Part shown: positions 44,772 through 52,859 of the stretch, in pieces
Layout: every line of letters begins with the position of its first letter
Position numbering within the stretch: position 1 is the first letter of the stretch
NCBI GenBank assembly: GCA_018971775.1
Contig: JAGXAB010000035.1
Coordinates: 1 to 57,898, forward strand
Source: Cyanobacteria bacterium REEB67
GTDB lineage: Bacteria; Cyanobacteriota; Vampirovibrionia; Obscuribacterales; Obscuribacteraceae
Reading direction: 5' to 3'
Length of the DNA stretch: 57,898 nucleotides
Position numbers and translations under genes: made by a program
The notes under the pieces: generated by a model
The model's input: only the letters and a program-made list of their open reading frames with translations
Told to the model about the DNA's origin: nothing
Database searches by the model: none

Positions 44772-45133
44772 TCATTCGATAATTGGCCAAAAACCGTCAA
44801 TGCGGGGAATTGACCCTGAAAAAAATATCGAACAACGGCAAAAATAGGGCCTTTAAATGGCCGAAATTATCGAACAAAGGCAAAAACAGGTCTCTAAATT
44901 GGGCCGAATTATCGAACAAAGCTAACGTCCATTTCCAGGCACAGAAAAACAGCCAGAACGCGCATGGTCTCGGTGCGTTGAAGGCTTGTTCGATAATTTC
45001 CGCCTTTTAAGGGACGTAAAAATGGCTTGTTCGATAAAAACAGGCATTTTAGAGGGGTGTTTTTGCCCTTATTCGATAATTTTTCTGAGCAAAAACGCGC
45101 AGCTTTGAGGCTTTAACCAGAATTATCGAACAA
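44772..45133. repeat. Array of ATTATCGAACAA motifs with 42-bp period, in opposed blocks
   Basis: Eight copies of a 12-bp motif. Three forward copies are ATTATCGAACAA or nearly so, at 44824, 44866 and 44908, exactly 42 bp apart. Three reverse copies (TTGTTCGATAAT or one change) are at 44986, 45027 and 45069, spaced 41 and 42 bp. Outliers are a reverse copy at 44772 and a forward copy at 45122. The ~30 bp between motifs are also related (GGCAAAAACAGG ... CTCTAAA ... GGCCGA), so the true unit is about 42 bp. Forward unit 2 and reverse unit 3 are near-perfect inverted copies over about 40 nt. No convincing protein is encoded. The area 44667-45431 otherwise has no gene. Confidence 0.9.
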
Positions 45134-45155
45134 AAGAGACAGTCAGAATAGATGC

Positions 45156-45190
45156 GCCGACCACGCCGACCACGCCGATCACGCCGATGA
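45156..45190. repeat. 9-bp tandem repeat GCCGACCAC, about four copies
   Basis: Two identical copies, one with a single change, and a partial fourth, directly after the 42-bp array. Non-coding. Confidence 0.9.
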
Positions 45191-45431
45191 CATTTGAAAC
45201 ACCTGCCAGTATTTACTATTGCTGAAACAGCTGACGCCCTGCGCGATCCAGGCAATCCCAGTAAGACCTGAAGGGTGGTCGAATGCTTGTATTAGTCTAT
45301 CAGCCAGAAAAGAAACAGCAGAGTCAGTCAAAGCCTGTGCGCTCCTCCGAACCGCAGGGCAGCCTGAATCCTATTACTGGTAAAATTAAGACTCTGGCGG
45401 ACTTCTGCCAGCCTTACCAGAAGAGCTGAAG

Positions 45432-47087
45432 ATGTCAAACCCGGGTCAAATATTCAGCAAAAAGTCTGCCACGCGCGTTGCCGCACTGGCTGTCCTCCTG
45501 CATTCCGCAATGCCCTCAAGCACGGCCGCCCCCTCGGCTGTGCCGTCGAAACCTCTACCTCAGCCATCTACGCCCTTGCCGGCAGTCGGTAAAAAGCAAC
45601 CTTCGAACAAGGAAGCCGCGACAAGAAGCGTCGCTCCGGGCGCGACACCCGCCGCCCCAGCCAAAGTCGTCATCGACCCCAAAGCCGATCCAAAAGCCGT
45701 CGTCGATCAGGCTCTCAAAGCCTATGAAGGCGGACACTATGGCGATGCTGTCGCCCTCCTCGCCGCCGACCTGCAAAACAATCCAAACGACGGCCAGGTG
45801 CACTACTATCTCGGACTCGCCCTGAAAAAACAGGGTTACGATATGTCCGCCTTGCATGAGCTGGAAAAAGCGGCCAGACTCTGCCCACCGGCGATGATCA
45901 AACGTTTCGCCGACGAACAGATAGGTAACCTTGACGAACCCGAACCAATCGAAGGCAAACCGGCAGCGCCGACAGCGGCAAATAACGACTGGTTCGGCGG
46001 CCTGACCAATAGCTTGAGTCAGATGTTCGGCGGCAAACCGGCAACGACTCCAGGTAATGGCTCGGGCTCGGGCTCGGGCTCGGGTGCCGGCACTGCCGGC
46101 GGTGCCGCTCCGGCCCAGGTAAAAGTGGCGACCGTTCCTTCAGCAGGACAATTCTCCTTCCCCGGCATGCCGGATTTTATGGGCCAGTTGCAAGATGCCG
46201 TCGAACAGGGCAAAAAGATGCTGCGCCAGGCAAAAGATAAAGGTGTGGCTGCGGTCAGACCGCCGGTCGATTTTTCGCGCGGGCGTGTCGGCGAAGCCGA
46301 AATCATGCACATGGGCGATATGCAAGACCTGGTCGAGAAGAGCCATGCCATAGGCGTCAAAGACTGGGGCAGTAGCCCGGAAGGGCTGACGGCCTTTTTG
46401 CAAGCACCGGAATCGACGCCGGAGTGGGATTACTGGATCGGCCGCTTCAAGCGCTCCTTCCAGCACGTTTTGATGCGCCGCCTCAATGCCGAAGCGGCCA
46501 ATCAGGTGCGAGGCGCTGCCGCCTGCATCTTCAGCGTCGATCGCGACGGCAACCTGCGCGGCCAGATCTACGCCAGCACAGCCGATCCGGCGCTCAATAA
46601 ATGTCTGGTCGAAGCGATACGCGACCTCAATCATTCGCGTATTCTGCGCTTCCCGAGCACATCTCGCATCAGCGGCTGGAATTTTCAGATGTCCTGGAAT
46701 TTTGGTGTCTATATGGCCATTGTCAAATCCTACCGCCAGGAAATGCAGCGCGAAGCCACGGTCCAGGCGCTTCTCAAGTTGGTAAAAGAGGACGCTTCGA
46801 TAAAAGCGACGATCAAAGCAGGCGAAGAAAAACGAGCCAAAGCCAAGCGTCTGGCCGCCGAAAAAGCGCTCAACGCCAAACTAAAAGCCACTCCCGTCCC
46901 GCCGGTAGCGAAAGCAGAGGTATCCGGACATATCGTCGTCAAACCGGCCGAACGCGAACTGCGGGCGGTGGCACTCGAGCTCAAAGATTTGAGCCCGGTC
47001 GCGCCCGACGCCAGCAAGCCCAATGAGGACCCCTTCGCCAATATCAACGACCAGACGATCAATAGCTGGCCGGATTTGAATCGATAG
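45432..47087 (+). CDS. Secreted TPR protein with TonB_C-like domain
   Basis: 551 residues from ATG 45432, with AAGAG upstream. The N-terminus is signal-like (VAALAVLLHSAMPSSTAAPS). A Pro/Ala-rich stretch, a TPR pair (VVDQALKAYEGGHYGDAVAL; HYYLGLALKKQGYDMSALHE), and a Gly/Ser linker from 6-bp repeats follow. The TonB_C-like domain lies at about 340-435 (YWIGRFKRSFQHVLMRRLNA ... CIFSVDRDGNLRGQIYASTA; WNFQMSWNFG). A Lys/Ala-rich helix and tail close it. Architecture is that of 1328-2419 in reverse order, pointing to a lineage-specific family. Not expected to energise transport. Confidence 0.78.
   Translation: MSNPGQIFSKKSATRVAALAVLLHSAMPSSTAAPSAVPSKPLPQPSTPLPAVGKKQPSNKEAATRSVAPGATPAAPAKVVIDPKADPKAVVDQALKAYEGGHYGDAVALLAADLQNNPNDGQVHYYLGLALKKQGYDMSALHELEKAARLCPPAMIKRFADEQIGNLDEPEPIEGKPAAPTAANNDWFGGLTNSLSQMFGGKPATTPGNGSGSGSGSGAGTAGGAAPAQVKVATVPSAGQFSFPGMPDFMGQLQDAVEQGKKMLRQAKDKGVAAVRPPVDFSRGRVGEAEIMHMGDMQDLVEKSHAIGVKDWGSSPEGLTAFLQAPESTPEWDYWIGRFKRSFQHVLMRRLNAEAANQVRGAAACIFSVDRDGNLRGQIYASTADPALNKCLVEAIRDLNHSRILRFPSTSRISGWNFQMSWNFGVYMAIVKSYRQEMQREATVQALLKLVKEDASIKATIKAGEEKRAKAKRLAAEKALNAKLKATPVPPVAKAEVSGHIVVKPAERELRAVALELKDLSPVAPDASKPNEDPFANINDQTINSWPDLNR
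46059..46084 (+). repeat. 6-bp tandem repeat GGCTCG, about 4.3 copies
   Basis: Encodes the GSGSGSGSG linker of the surrounding protein; in frame. Confidence 0.9.
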
Positions 47088-47099
47088 CGAGGCAAATAG

Positions 47100-47690
47100 A
47101 TGGACAAGCCGCCGCCGGATACAAAGCTAGAGATGCGAGATTATATCGACCACGATACTCTGCGCGATGGCCGTAAAGTAATCGTGCGCGCCATCCGGCC
47201 CGACGATAAGGCCCTTCTGCAGGAAGGCATGCAGCATTTGAGCACCCAGTCCCAGTATTTTCGCTTCTTTACCCACAAGGAATTTTTGAGCGAAAAAGAG
47301 CTGCAATATTTCACGGAGATGGACTTCGTCAAACACGTGGCGCTCTTCGCCGGCTTTGACGAGAATGGTCAGTTTTCACCAGCCGCTACGGGCAGATATA
47401 TCGTCACCACCGCCGAGACCGCCAGAGAGGGCACAATCAGCCCCGAAAACGTCAGCGCCGAGATAGCCGTCACAGTCGTGGAAGAGTTTCAGGGCTTGGG
47501 CTTTGCCACCATCCTCCTCAAACACCTTATAAAGATTGCTCGCCTGCAGTCGGTGCAAGAATTTAAAGGCACAGTACTGCCAGGCAATCAGCGCATGCTC
47601 AATCTGGTCACCAGATCAGGTTTACCCTGCAAGCAGATCCTCAATGACACCGGCGAGTGGGAAATCACATTACTATTAGGCACGGCATAA
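47100..47690 (+). CDS. GNAT family N-acetyltransferase
   Basis: 196 residues, 12 nt after the previous stop. GNAT fold: RKVIVRAIRPDDKALLQEGM, STQSQYFRFFTHKEFLS, and the acetyl-CoA loop in EIAVTVVEEFQGLGFATILL, where QGLGFA replaces the usual Q/RxxGxG/A. The N-terminal block resembles the GNAT domain of protein acetyltransferases (Pat-like), but the ADP-forming acyl-CoA synthetase part and cNMP domain are absent. The substrate may be a protein lysine or a small molecule. Confidence 0.85.
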   Translation: MDKPPPDTKLEMRDYIDHDTLRDGRKVIVRAIRPDDKALLQEGMQHLSTQSQYFRFFTHKEFLSEKELQYFTEMDFVKHVALFAGFDENGQFSPAATGRYIVTTAETAREGTISPENVSAEIAVTVVEEFQGLGFATILLKHLIKIARLQSVQEFKGTVLPGNQRMLNLVTRSGLPCKQILNDTGEWEITLLLGTA

Positions 47691-47707
47691 AACTACGCCG
47701 TGCCTAA
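47676..47707 (+). terminator. Hairpin overlapping the GNAT stop codon, probable terminator
   Basis: Perfect 11-bp stem TTAGGCACGGC / GCCGTGCCTAA with a 10-nt loop containing the stop. The following tract is A-rich, not a T run, so termination efficiency is uncertain. The convergent gene at 47755 could use it as well. Confidence 0.55.
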
Positions 47708-47754
47708 AATAAAGCGAAAAATGTCAGCGAAAACCCGGTCGGTAAGCCAGGTCT

Positions 47755-48360
47755 TCAGGACTTGCTGCCCTTAACCAGAGTGCGTACTTCTTCCTGAGCG
47801 CCATCCAGATAGCCGAGCTTACGCAGTTCGTTGCGTTCGTCGGCATTGGCCGTTACGTGCGTACCGAGTACATAGTCGGCGAAAGGGAAAACGACGTTCA
47901 TGTTGCGATTAGGATATTTGTGGTGCAACCAGTGATAGCGCGCCAGAAACTTGTATAGCGGCCAGTGGCTGAAACCACGATCTTCTGGTTTGTGCATTTC
48001 CAGGTGGATCTTGTTCCAGGCCCAATGATGGAAAACAGCGACAGCCATGAGGATCAGGCCACCCTGCCAGGAAACAAGGGCGATCAAGAGTGCCAGGGGC
48101 AAAACCTTCATCGGCGCTTTGTGCACGGTCAGACGAATTTCTTTGTCTTCACCGGGCGCGACAGGCTCATCGGAAAACATCTTGGCAGAATAATGGCCAT
48201 GGTGATTGATGGCGTGCGCTTCGTAGACTTTTTGATATTTATCGGTGAAGCGAGCGAGAAAATTTTTCTGGTGCATCATTCTTACATGGACCTGGTGCTC
48301 GATAAACGACACCACCATGCAAGAGAAAAGGGTCCAACCGAACATCTGCATTATGAACAT
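47755..48360 (-). CDS. Sterol desaturase / fatty acid hydroxylase family protein
   Basis: 201 residues from ATG 48360, with GAGGAG at good spacing. Membrane diiron enzyme with the His-box set: HAINHHGHY, HLEMH and HWLHHKYPNRN, and hydrophobic segments LFSCMVVSFIEHQVHV and VLPLALLIALVSWQGGLILM. Shorter than many members but all boxes are present. It probably hydroxylates or desaturates a lipid in the inner membrane. The substrate is unknown. Confidence 0.82.
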   Translation of the reverse strand: MFIMQMFGWTLFSCMVVSFIEHQVHVRMMHQKNFLARFTDKYQKVYEAHAINHHGHYSAKMFSDEPVAPGEDKEIRLTVHKAPMKVLPLALLIALVSWQGGLILMAVAVFHHWAWNKIHLEMHKPEDRGFSHWPLYKFLARYHWLHHKYPNRNMNVVFPFADYVLGTHVTANADERNELRKLGYLDGAQEEVRTLVKGSKS

Positions 48361-48692
48361 GAGGTCTCCTCAAACAGATCGATTTTGTTGTTGATCAGCA
48401 AAATCATCCATTTCGCGGCCTAAGCTTACATCAAGAATGTGCTGATAATGTGTGTTTTTAATCTGTGGCCAGGAGAAAACATTACACGATTAGCCGCCGG
48501 AACAGCCAAGAGGCGCACAGGCGCCGCAAGAACCCCAAATTAAAAGAAATCAGTTAAACTCTATTTCCAAAAAGAGAAAAGTCGGAACACCGGCCGATTT
48601 TCGGCCAGGCGCAGCGTTTTGGGCCCGCCGCCAGATCTGGTGCAAGATTAAATACCTATCGAACAAAAGCGGCTGGAAATGGCTAGATACAG
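48361..48692. other. Intergenic region with a leader hairpin and an isolated ATCGAACAA motif
   Basis: A hairpin GATTTTGTTG-TTGAT-CAGCAAAATC (48381-48405, one G-T pair) lies 20 nt before the desaturase-like gene and would be in its 5' leader. At 48657-48669 TATCGAACAAAAG matches the motif of the 44.8-kb array, in forward orientation, 24 nt beyond the GH31 stop. No gene was recognised in the 332 nt. Confidence 0.5.
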
Positions 48693-50972
48693 CTAATGCT
48701 GCGGCAAATCGCACGGTAATTTCTTCGAACTGCCCGAGGGCATGAAAAAATAGCGTCGCTTCGGCCGCGTCAAACCGTTGAAGATGGGCCTGGCGTCGAA
48801 ATCTCCATCATGGATATAAATCATCCATTCGCCATATTTCTGTTTTTGATAATCGAGACTGATACCGTCATCATCCTTGTGAATGCTGCTAGCCCGGTCT
48901 CCGAAGGCGTAGAAGGTTATATCCGTCGAGGGGTATTCGGCGGTGCTTTGCATAATATCGGCGACCGGCAAAATCGAGCCTTCACGCACAAAAGCCGGCA
49001 CACTGCCGAGCGGACAATTTACCAGTATCGTCTGACCGCCCTCGTAGATTTGCACCCCGGCACCATGGTCGGCCAATAGAGACTCCAGGGTGCACCAGCG
49101 GCCTTCCGGGAAATATACCCGCCGCGAGCGCTGATTGGGTTGCACCACGGGGGCTACCATAATGCTGTCGCCAAACATAAATTGATCGTCGCAATCACGC
49201 GATACTTGGTCCTCGAATTCCCAGGCCAGAGGCCTCATCAGCGGCGCTCCAGTGCGTCTGTGCATCCAGAACAAATCTTGAATATAAGGAAGCAGTCTGT
49301 AGCGCGTCTCAATCAAATGGCGCACCATGGCCTCGACCTTCGGGCTGAAAGAAAATGGTTCCTGCGCCCGCCCCATCAGTGCGCAATGATTGCGAAAGAA
49401 GGGATAGAAGATACCGATCTCGTACCAGCGCACCAGCAGCTCGGGGGTGGTGTCCCCGCCAAATCCGCCGATATCCACCCCGGCAAAAGGCACGCCGGAA
49501 AGACCCATATTGAGCAGCATCGGCAGGCTCTTTTGCAGGTGTTCGTACCAGGAGGAATTGTCTCCGAGCCAGACGGCGGCATAGCGCTGGATGCCGGTGC
49601 TGGCGCTGCGGGTCAGGACAAAAGGGCGTTCTTTGGGGCGATATCTGGTCAGCGCTTGATGGGTCGCCTGCCCCATCAAAAAGCCGTAGAGATTGCGCAC
49701 TTCGAAGTGACCGACAGCGCCGTTCTCGCCCTGTTGCATGAAGAGTTGCGACTGCGCCTCGGGCAATTCAACAAGCGGCACGGGCAGAGGCTTTTGATTG
49801 TTAAACATGGCCGGCTCATTCATGTCGTTCCAGATACCGGCGATGCCGTTATCGACGTAAAACTTGAGCTTATCGCCCCACCACTGCCGAGTTTTTTCAC
49901 TCAAAAAGTCAGGAAAAGCCGAAAGTCCAGGCCAGACAGTCTCGATAAAGACTTCACCCCTGGCAGTTTTACAAAAGTGATCGCCGCTTAATCCCTGCCG
50001 GTATACTTCAAATTTTTCATCCTTTTTCACCCCCGGATCGACAATGGTGACAAGCTTGAAATGATCGCGGGCGAGCTCGCCGGCTAGTTTTTTGAAGTCG
50101 GGGAAGCGCTCACGAGAATGGGTGAAGACGCGATATTCATCCATATAATCGATGTCGAGGACGAGGGTATCGCAGGGTATCTTGCGACTGCGAAATTCAT
50201 GGGCCAGATCCCGAATCGTGGCCTGATCGGGATAACTCCAGCGGCACTGCTGATGGCCCAGCGACCAGAGGGGCGGCAGGGCCGAGCGACCGGTCAGGGC
50301 CGTGAAAGCGCAGACGAGGTCGGCCAGCGTCGTCGGGGCAAAAACGTAGAGATTGAAGCCGAGTCTGCTGAAAAGCTCGATTTTTGCCGTACCACTCAGC
50401 TCGGTGTCGAGATCCCAGCGCTGGGGAGCAGGCGAGTCGAGCCAGATGCCAGAGTAGAGCGGGCCGTCGTTCAAAATCAAAAAGGGAATAGATTTGTAGA
50501 GCATGTCGGCATGCTCATTATGATTGGGATTGTCGGTAGAAAAAAGCGTATGGGTATTGCCGCGGATATTGAGATTGGCAAAGCGCTCGCCAAGTCCCAG
50601 ACAACGCACATGCGCCGGCAATTCGAAATGAAAGTCGAAGCGCCCCGGCTTGGCCTGCAGCCAGGTCAGATTGAAGGGTAGGCAGAGCGACTTTTGATCG
50701 ACTTTTTCGTCCAGATCCCATTCATGCTCGTAAAAAGACTTTTCACTTTCACAGGGCTCAAAATCCGTAGCAAAAGATTTGGAAATCGGGGCGAGATGAC
50801 CGTCTTCGAGCCGTGGCCTGACGACAAATTTGCTCACAGGCAGATCATTTAAGGTGGTGCTTTCAGCCACAATCGTCCCGGTGAAAATATCACGAGCCTT
50901 GATCGGGGCGCGCCAGGCTGCCATTTTCGCCCGAGCTTTGGTCCAGTCGGTTTGCAAAATATCAAAAGCCAT
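48693..50972 (-). CDS. Glycoside hydrolase family 31 (alpha-glucosidase)
   Basis: 759 residues without signal peptide, so cytoplasmic. The N-terminal beta-sandwich includes LGLGERFANLNIRGNTHTLF. The barrel carries the family blocks ALPPLWSLGHQQCRWSYPDQ, DTLVLDIDYMDEYRVFTH, GIAGIWNDMNEPAMFN (nucleophile Asp383) and RYAAVWLGDNSSWYEH (acid/base Asp471), then GVPFAGVDIGGFGGDTTPEL. It hydrolyses alpha-linked glucose from oligosaccharides. It is the last gene of a minus-strand group (EF-hand, DUF1573-cytochrome, holin-4, GH31), though the functional link is not obvious. A 75-nt gap upstream contains short TATTGGTCT-like repeats. Confidence 0.93.
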   Translation of the reverse strand: MAFDILQTDWTKARAKMAAWRAPIKARDIFTGTIVAESTTLNDLPVSKFVVRPRLEDGHLAPISKSFATDFEPCESEKSFYEHEWDLDEKVDQKSLCLPFNLTWLQAKPGRFDFHFELPAHVRCLGLGERFANLNIRGNTHTLFSTDNPNHNEHADMLYKSIPFLILNDGPLYSGIWLDSPAPQRWDLDTELSGTAKIELFSRLGFNLYVFAPTTLADLVCAFTALTGRSALPPLWSLGHQQCRWSYPDQATIRDLAHEFRSRKIPCDTLVLDIDYMDEYRVFTHSRERFPDFKKLAGELARDHFKLVTIVDPGVKKDEKFEVYRQGLSGDHFCKTARGEVFIETVWPGLSAFPDFLSEKTRQWWGDKLKFYVDNGIAGIWNDMNEPAMFNNQKPLPVPLVELPEAQSQLFMQQGENGAVGHFEVRNLYGFLMGQATHQALTRYRPKERPFVLTRSASTGIQRYAAVWLGDNSSWYEHLQKSLPMLLNMGLSGVPFAGVDIGGFGGDTTPELLVRWYEIGIFYPFFRNHCALMGRAQEPFSFSPKVEAMVRHLIETRYRLLPYIQDLFWMHRRTGAPLMRPLAWEFEDQVSRDCDDQFMFGDSIMVAPVVQPNQRSRRVYFPEGRWCTLESLLADHGAGVQIYEGGQTILVNCPLGSVPAFVREGSILPVADIMQSTAEYPSTDITFYAFGDRASSIHKDDDGISLDYQKQKYGEWMIYIHDGDFDARPIFNGLTRPKRRYFFMPSGSSKKLPCDLPQH

Positions 50973-51047
50973 GTTTTTACGTCCTACTGCTTGCTTCCTA
51001 CTTTTATGGATTTCTTATTGGTCTATTATTGGTCTTCTATCGACCTT

Positions 51048-51440
51048 CTATTGATCGACTTTTTTAGGGGCCATCGTCACCCAGTTTGCCACCATCAAAA
51101 TCAAACCGCCGATCACCGCCGAGCCGAAGCCCTCGATTGTAATATGGGCGGGAAACCAGTGGGCAAAGACTTCTAACTGAATAGCCGGAATAAGCCAGAA
51201 AAATAGTAGACGCAAGGGCAGGATCAAAAGCAAGCCGATACCAAAAGTGGCCAGGGCAAAAAAGGTAATGGCCAGCCAGAGCAGGACATCGACTATCCAG
51301 GCGGTGACGGCAAAGACGGCGGCATAGATAATGCCCTCCGGCCAGAAATGGCCATGAAAGCGGATGCCCGGAACGAGCGAGGGAAAGACGAAACAGAAAA
51401 GGGCGGCGGTTATGGCGAAGCGCAAGGCCAGACGAATCAT
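51048..51440 (-). CDS. Phage holin family 4-like membrane protein
   Basis: 130 residues with four membrane segments (FAITAALFCFVFPSLVPGI; IIYAAVFAVTAWIVDVLLWL; ITFFALATFGIGLLLILPLR; SAVIGGLILMVANWV). The pattern, with FGIGLLLILPLRL in the middle, fits the superfamily IV holin-like proteins, which in bacterial genomes are usually not phage-linked. No other phage gene is present. It starts 6 nt after the DUF1573-cytochrome stop. Confidence 0.75.
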   Translation of the reverse strand: MIRLALRFAITAALFCFVFPSLVPGIRFHGHFWPEGIIYAAVFAVTAWIVDVLLWLAITFFALATFGIGLLLILPLRLLFFWLIPAIQLEVFAHWFPAHITIEGFGSAVIGGLILMVANWVTMAPKKVDQ

Positions 51441-51446
51441 ATTTAT

Positions 51447-52277
51447 TTATTTGCTCTCGGTGTGGGTTTTGGAAGATTTTGAAGTTTCGGAAGATTTAGA
51501 CGGACGATTTTTAAGATAGCCTACCAGTGAATTGATCTGCGCGGCCGAAAGCGGCCCACCGACAGTGCTCAAAAAGCCAGGCATGGAGCGGCTTGCCGCA
51601 CTGCCATAGCTGATTGTCTTATGGACAGCCGCCACAAACTCGGGATTGGTGTAGACCTGCTCCTCGAGGATTGGGCCGACACTCGCTTTGCCATGCGCAC
51701 CGGCACGATGACACATGGCGCAATCGGCTTCGAACAGTTCTTTGCCGGTCAAGCCAAGACCCTGATCGACATGACAGACCATGCATTTTTCCTCGGTAAA
51801 AATCTTCGGTAATTTCTTGCCGCCGGCACCTACTTCATCCGCCGAGCCCATGTCCTTATGCGGGTCCCGGACATCGAGCTTGAGAGTGAGCGTGATAAAA
51901 GACCGATCAGGATCGTTGCTTATTACGTCCATGGTCTTCTCTACTTTATCCTGCTTCATGGCCGTATCGACAGTCACAGGCAGGACCGCCGACTGCCCAG
52001 GCAAGAGGCGGCGCTGCTTCCAGACAGGGAAAGTGCAGCCACAACTTGATTTTACATCTTCGATTTCGAGCGGTGTGCCGCCCTTATTGCTCACCACAAA
52101 CTGCGTCTTGACCTCGACGCCCTCTTCGACATGTCCCAGGTCACGCACTACCGCATCGAAGGCGATTTCCGGTTGAGAGGGCGTTTTATAAAGAAGCACA
52201 GCTGCGCCGGCAAGCAGGACGCCGCCTAGCAAAAACGACAGCAAGACCGGAGATTTCGCACTTTGTCTCGTCGCCAA
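51447..52277 (-). CDS. DUF1573 domain fused to cytochrome c, membrane-anchored
   Basis: 276 residues from TTG 52277, chosen for GGGAGG 5 nt upstream; the frame extends to 52415 through the EF-hand gene. An N-terminal anchor (VLLSFLLGGVLLAGAAVLLY) is followed by DUF1573 (VVRDLGHVEEGVEVKTQFVV; EIEDVKSSCGCTFPVWKQRR). Two haem c motifs come next, CMVCH and CAMCH, in LFEADCAMCHRAGAHGKASV with a possible Met ligand in SRSMPGFLSTVGG. Only one classic cytochrome c fold is evident; the first CxxCH is close to it. It should face the periplasm. Redox partners are unknown. Confidence 0.88.
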   Translation of the reverse strand: MATRQSAKSPVLLSFLLGGVLLAGAAVLLYKTPSQPEIAFDAVVRDLGHVEEGVEVKTQFVVSNKGGTPLEIEDVKSSCGCTFPVWKQRRLLPGQSAVLPVTVDTAMKQDKVEKTMDVISNDPDRSFITLTLKLDVRDPHKDMGSADEVGAGGKKLPKIFTEEKCMVCHVDQGLGLTGKELFEADCAMCHRAGAHGKASVGPILEEQVYTNPEFVAAVHKTISYGSAASRSMPGFLSTVGGPLSAAQINSLVGYLKNRPSKSSETSKSSKTHTESK

Positions 52278-52288
52278 AAAAACCTCCC

Positions 52289-52651
52289 TCAGTCGCCAAC
52301 CCAGTTGGTTGGCCTGGGCTTGCCGCTGCGCTGGCGATATTGAGGGTCCCACTGCTGGGCGTAGACCGAAACATCGGCCTGCGAGATACCGAGATGATCC
52401 TCGTCTATGCCGCAAGCGCTGTCTATATAAGCTTTGCAGATAGCCTCATAGCGCATGATCAACTCATTGAGCAAGCGCGCCCCGTTCTCGTCCCCAGCCG
52501 CCTCGGCTCGCGCCGCGGCCTGACTCAATTCATCCTTACTCAAGCGGCCATCACCATCACCGCTGTTTTCGCGCAGGTCGATCTTGTCCCAGTACTCCTT
52601 GAGGTAGGGCATGAGCTCCTCGGTCAAAAATTTGTATTCGTCCAGTATCAC
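52289..52651 (-). CDS. EF-hand protein
   Basis: 120 residues from GTG 52651, with AAAGGAG 7 nt upstream. A single convincing EF-hand loop DLRENSGDGDGRLSKDELSQ (Asp, Ser, Asp, Asp, Arg, Glu positions allow Ca2+ binding). It is flanked by helices. A second, degenerate loop may lie at GIDEDHLGISQADV. No signal peptide is visible, so it may be cytoplasmic. Located 11 nt upstream of the DUF1573-cytochrome start, suggesting a shared transcript. Confidence 0.75.
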   Translation of the reverse strand: MILDEYKFLTEELMPYLKEYWDKIDLRENSGDGDGRLSKDELSQAAARAEAAGDENGARLLNELIMRYEAICKAYIDSACGIDEDHLGISQADVSVYAQQWDPQYRQRSGKPRPTNWVGD

Positions 52652-52859
52652 AAACTTGCTCCTTTAACCTCTCGCCTCCAGCCTTTCCCCTTTCTCGACT
52701 GCCCTTTAGCCTCTGCCGCGTTCTGATTATCTGACGCCATTTTACTCACTTGGGAGGAACCTTACATTTCCAGCCCCGTCCCAAACAATATGGGGAAAAA
52801 CAAGGAGGGCAGAAATTTTTTCCAATTGACTGGATCAAATCTGAACTTCTGCTAAACTT

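Noticed and set aside
44783..45010. 75-residue open frame in the repeat array
   Set aside because: Its repeats (LSNKGKNR type) only mirror the 42-bp DNA repeats. There is no start signal, and the frame does not continue into the inverted half.
44824..45080. CRISPR array
   Set aside because: The regular 42-bp spacing invites this, but the conserved part is only 12 bp, the between-sequences are related to each other, half the units are inverted, and there are no cas genes.
51048..51440. Prophage
   Set aside because: Only a holin-4-like protein, a family common outside phages; no integrase, capsid, tail or attachment site was seen.
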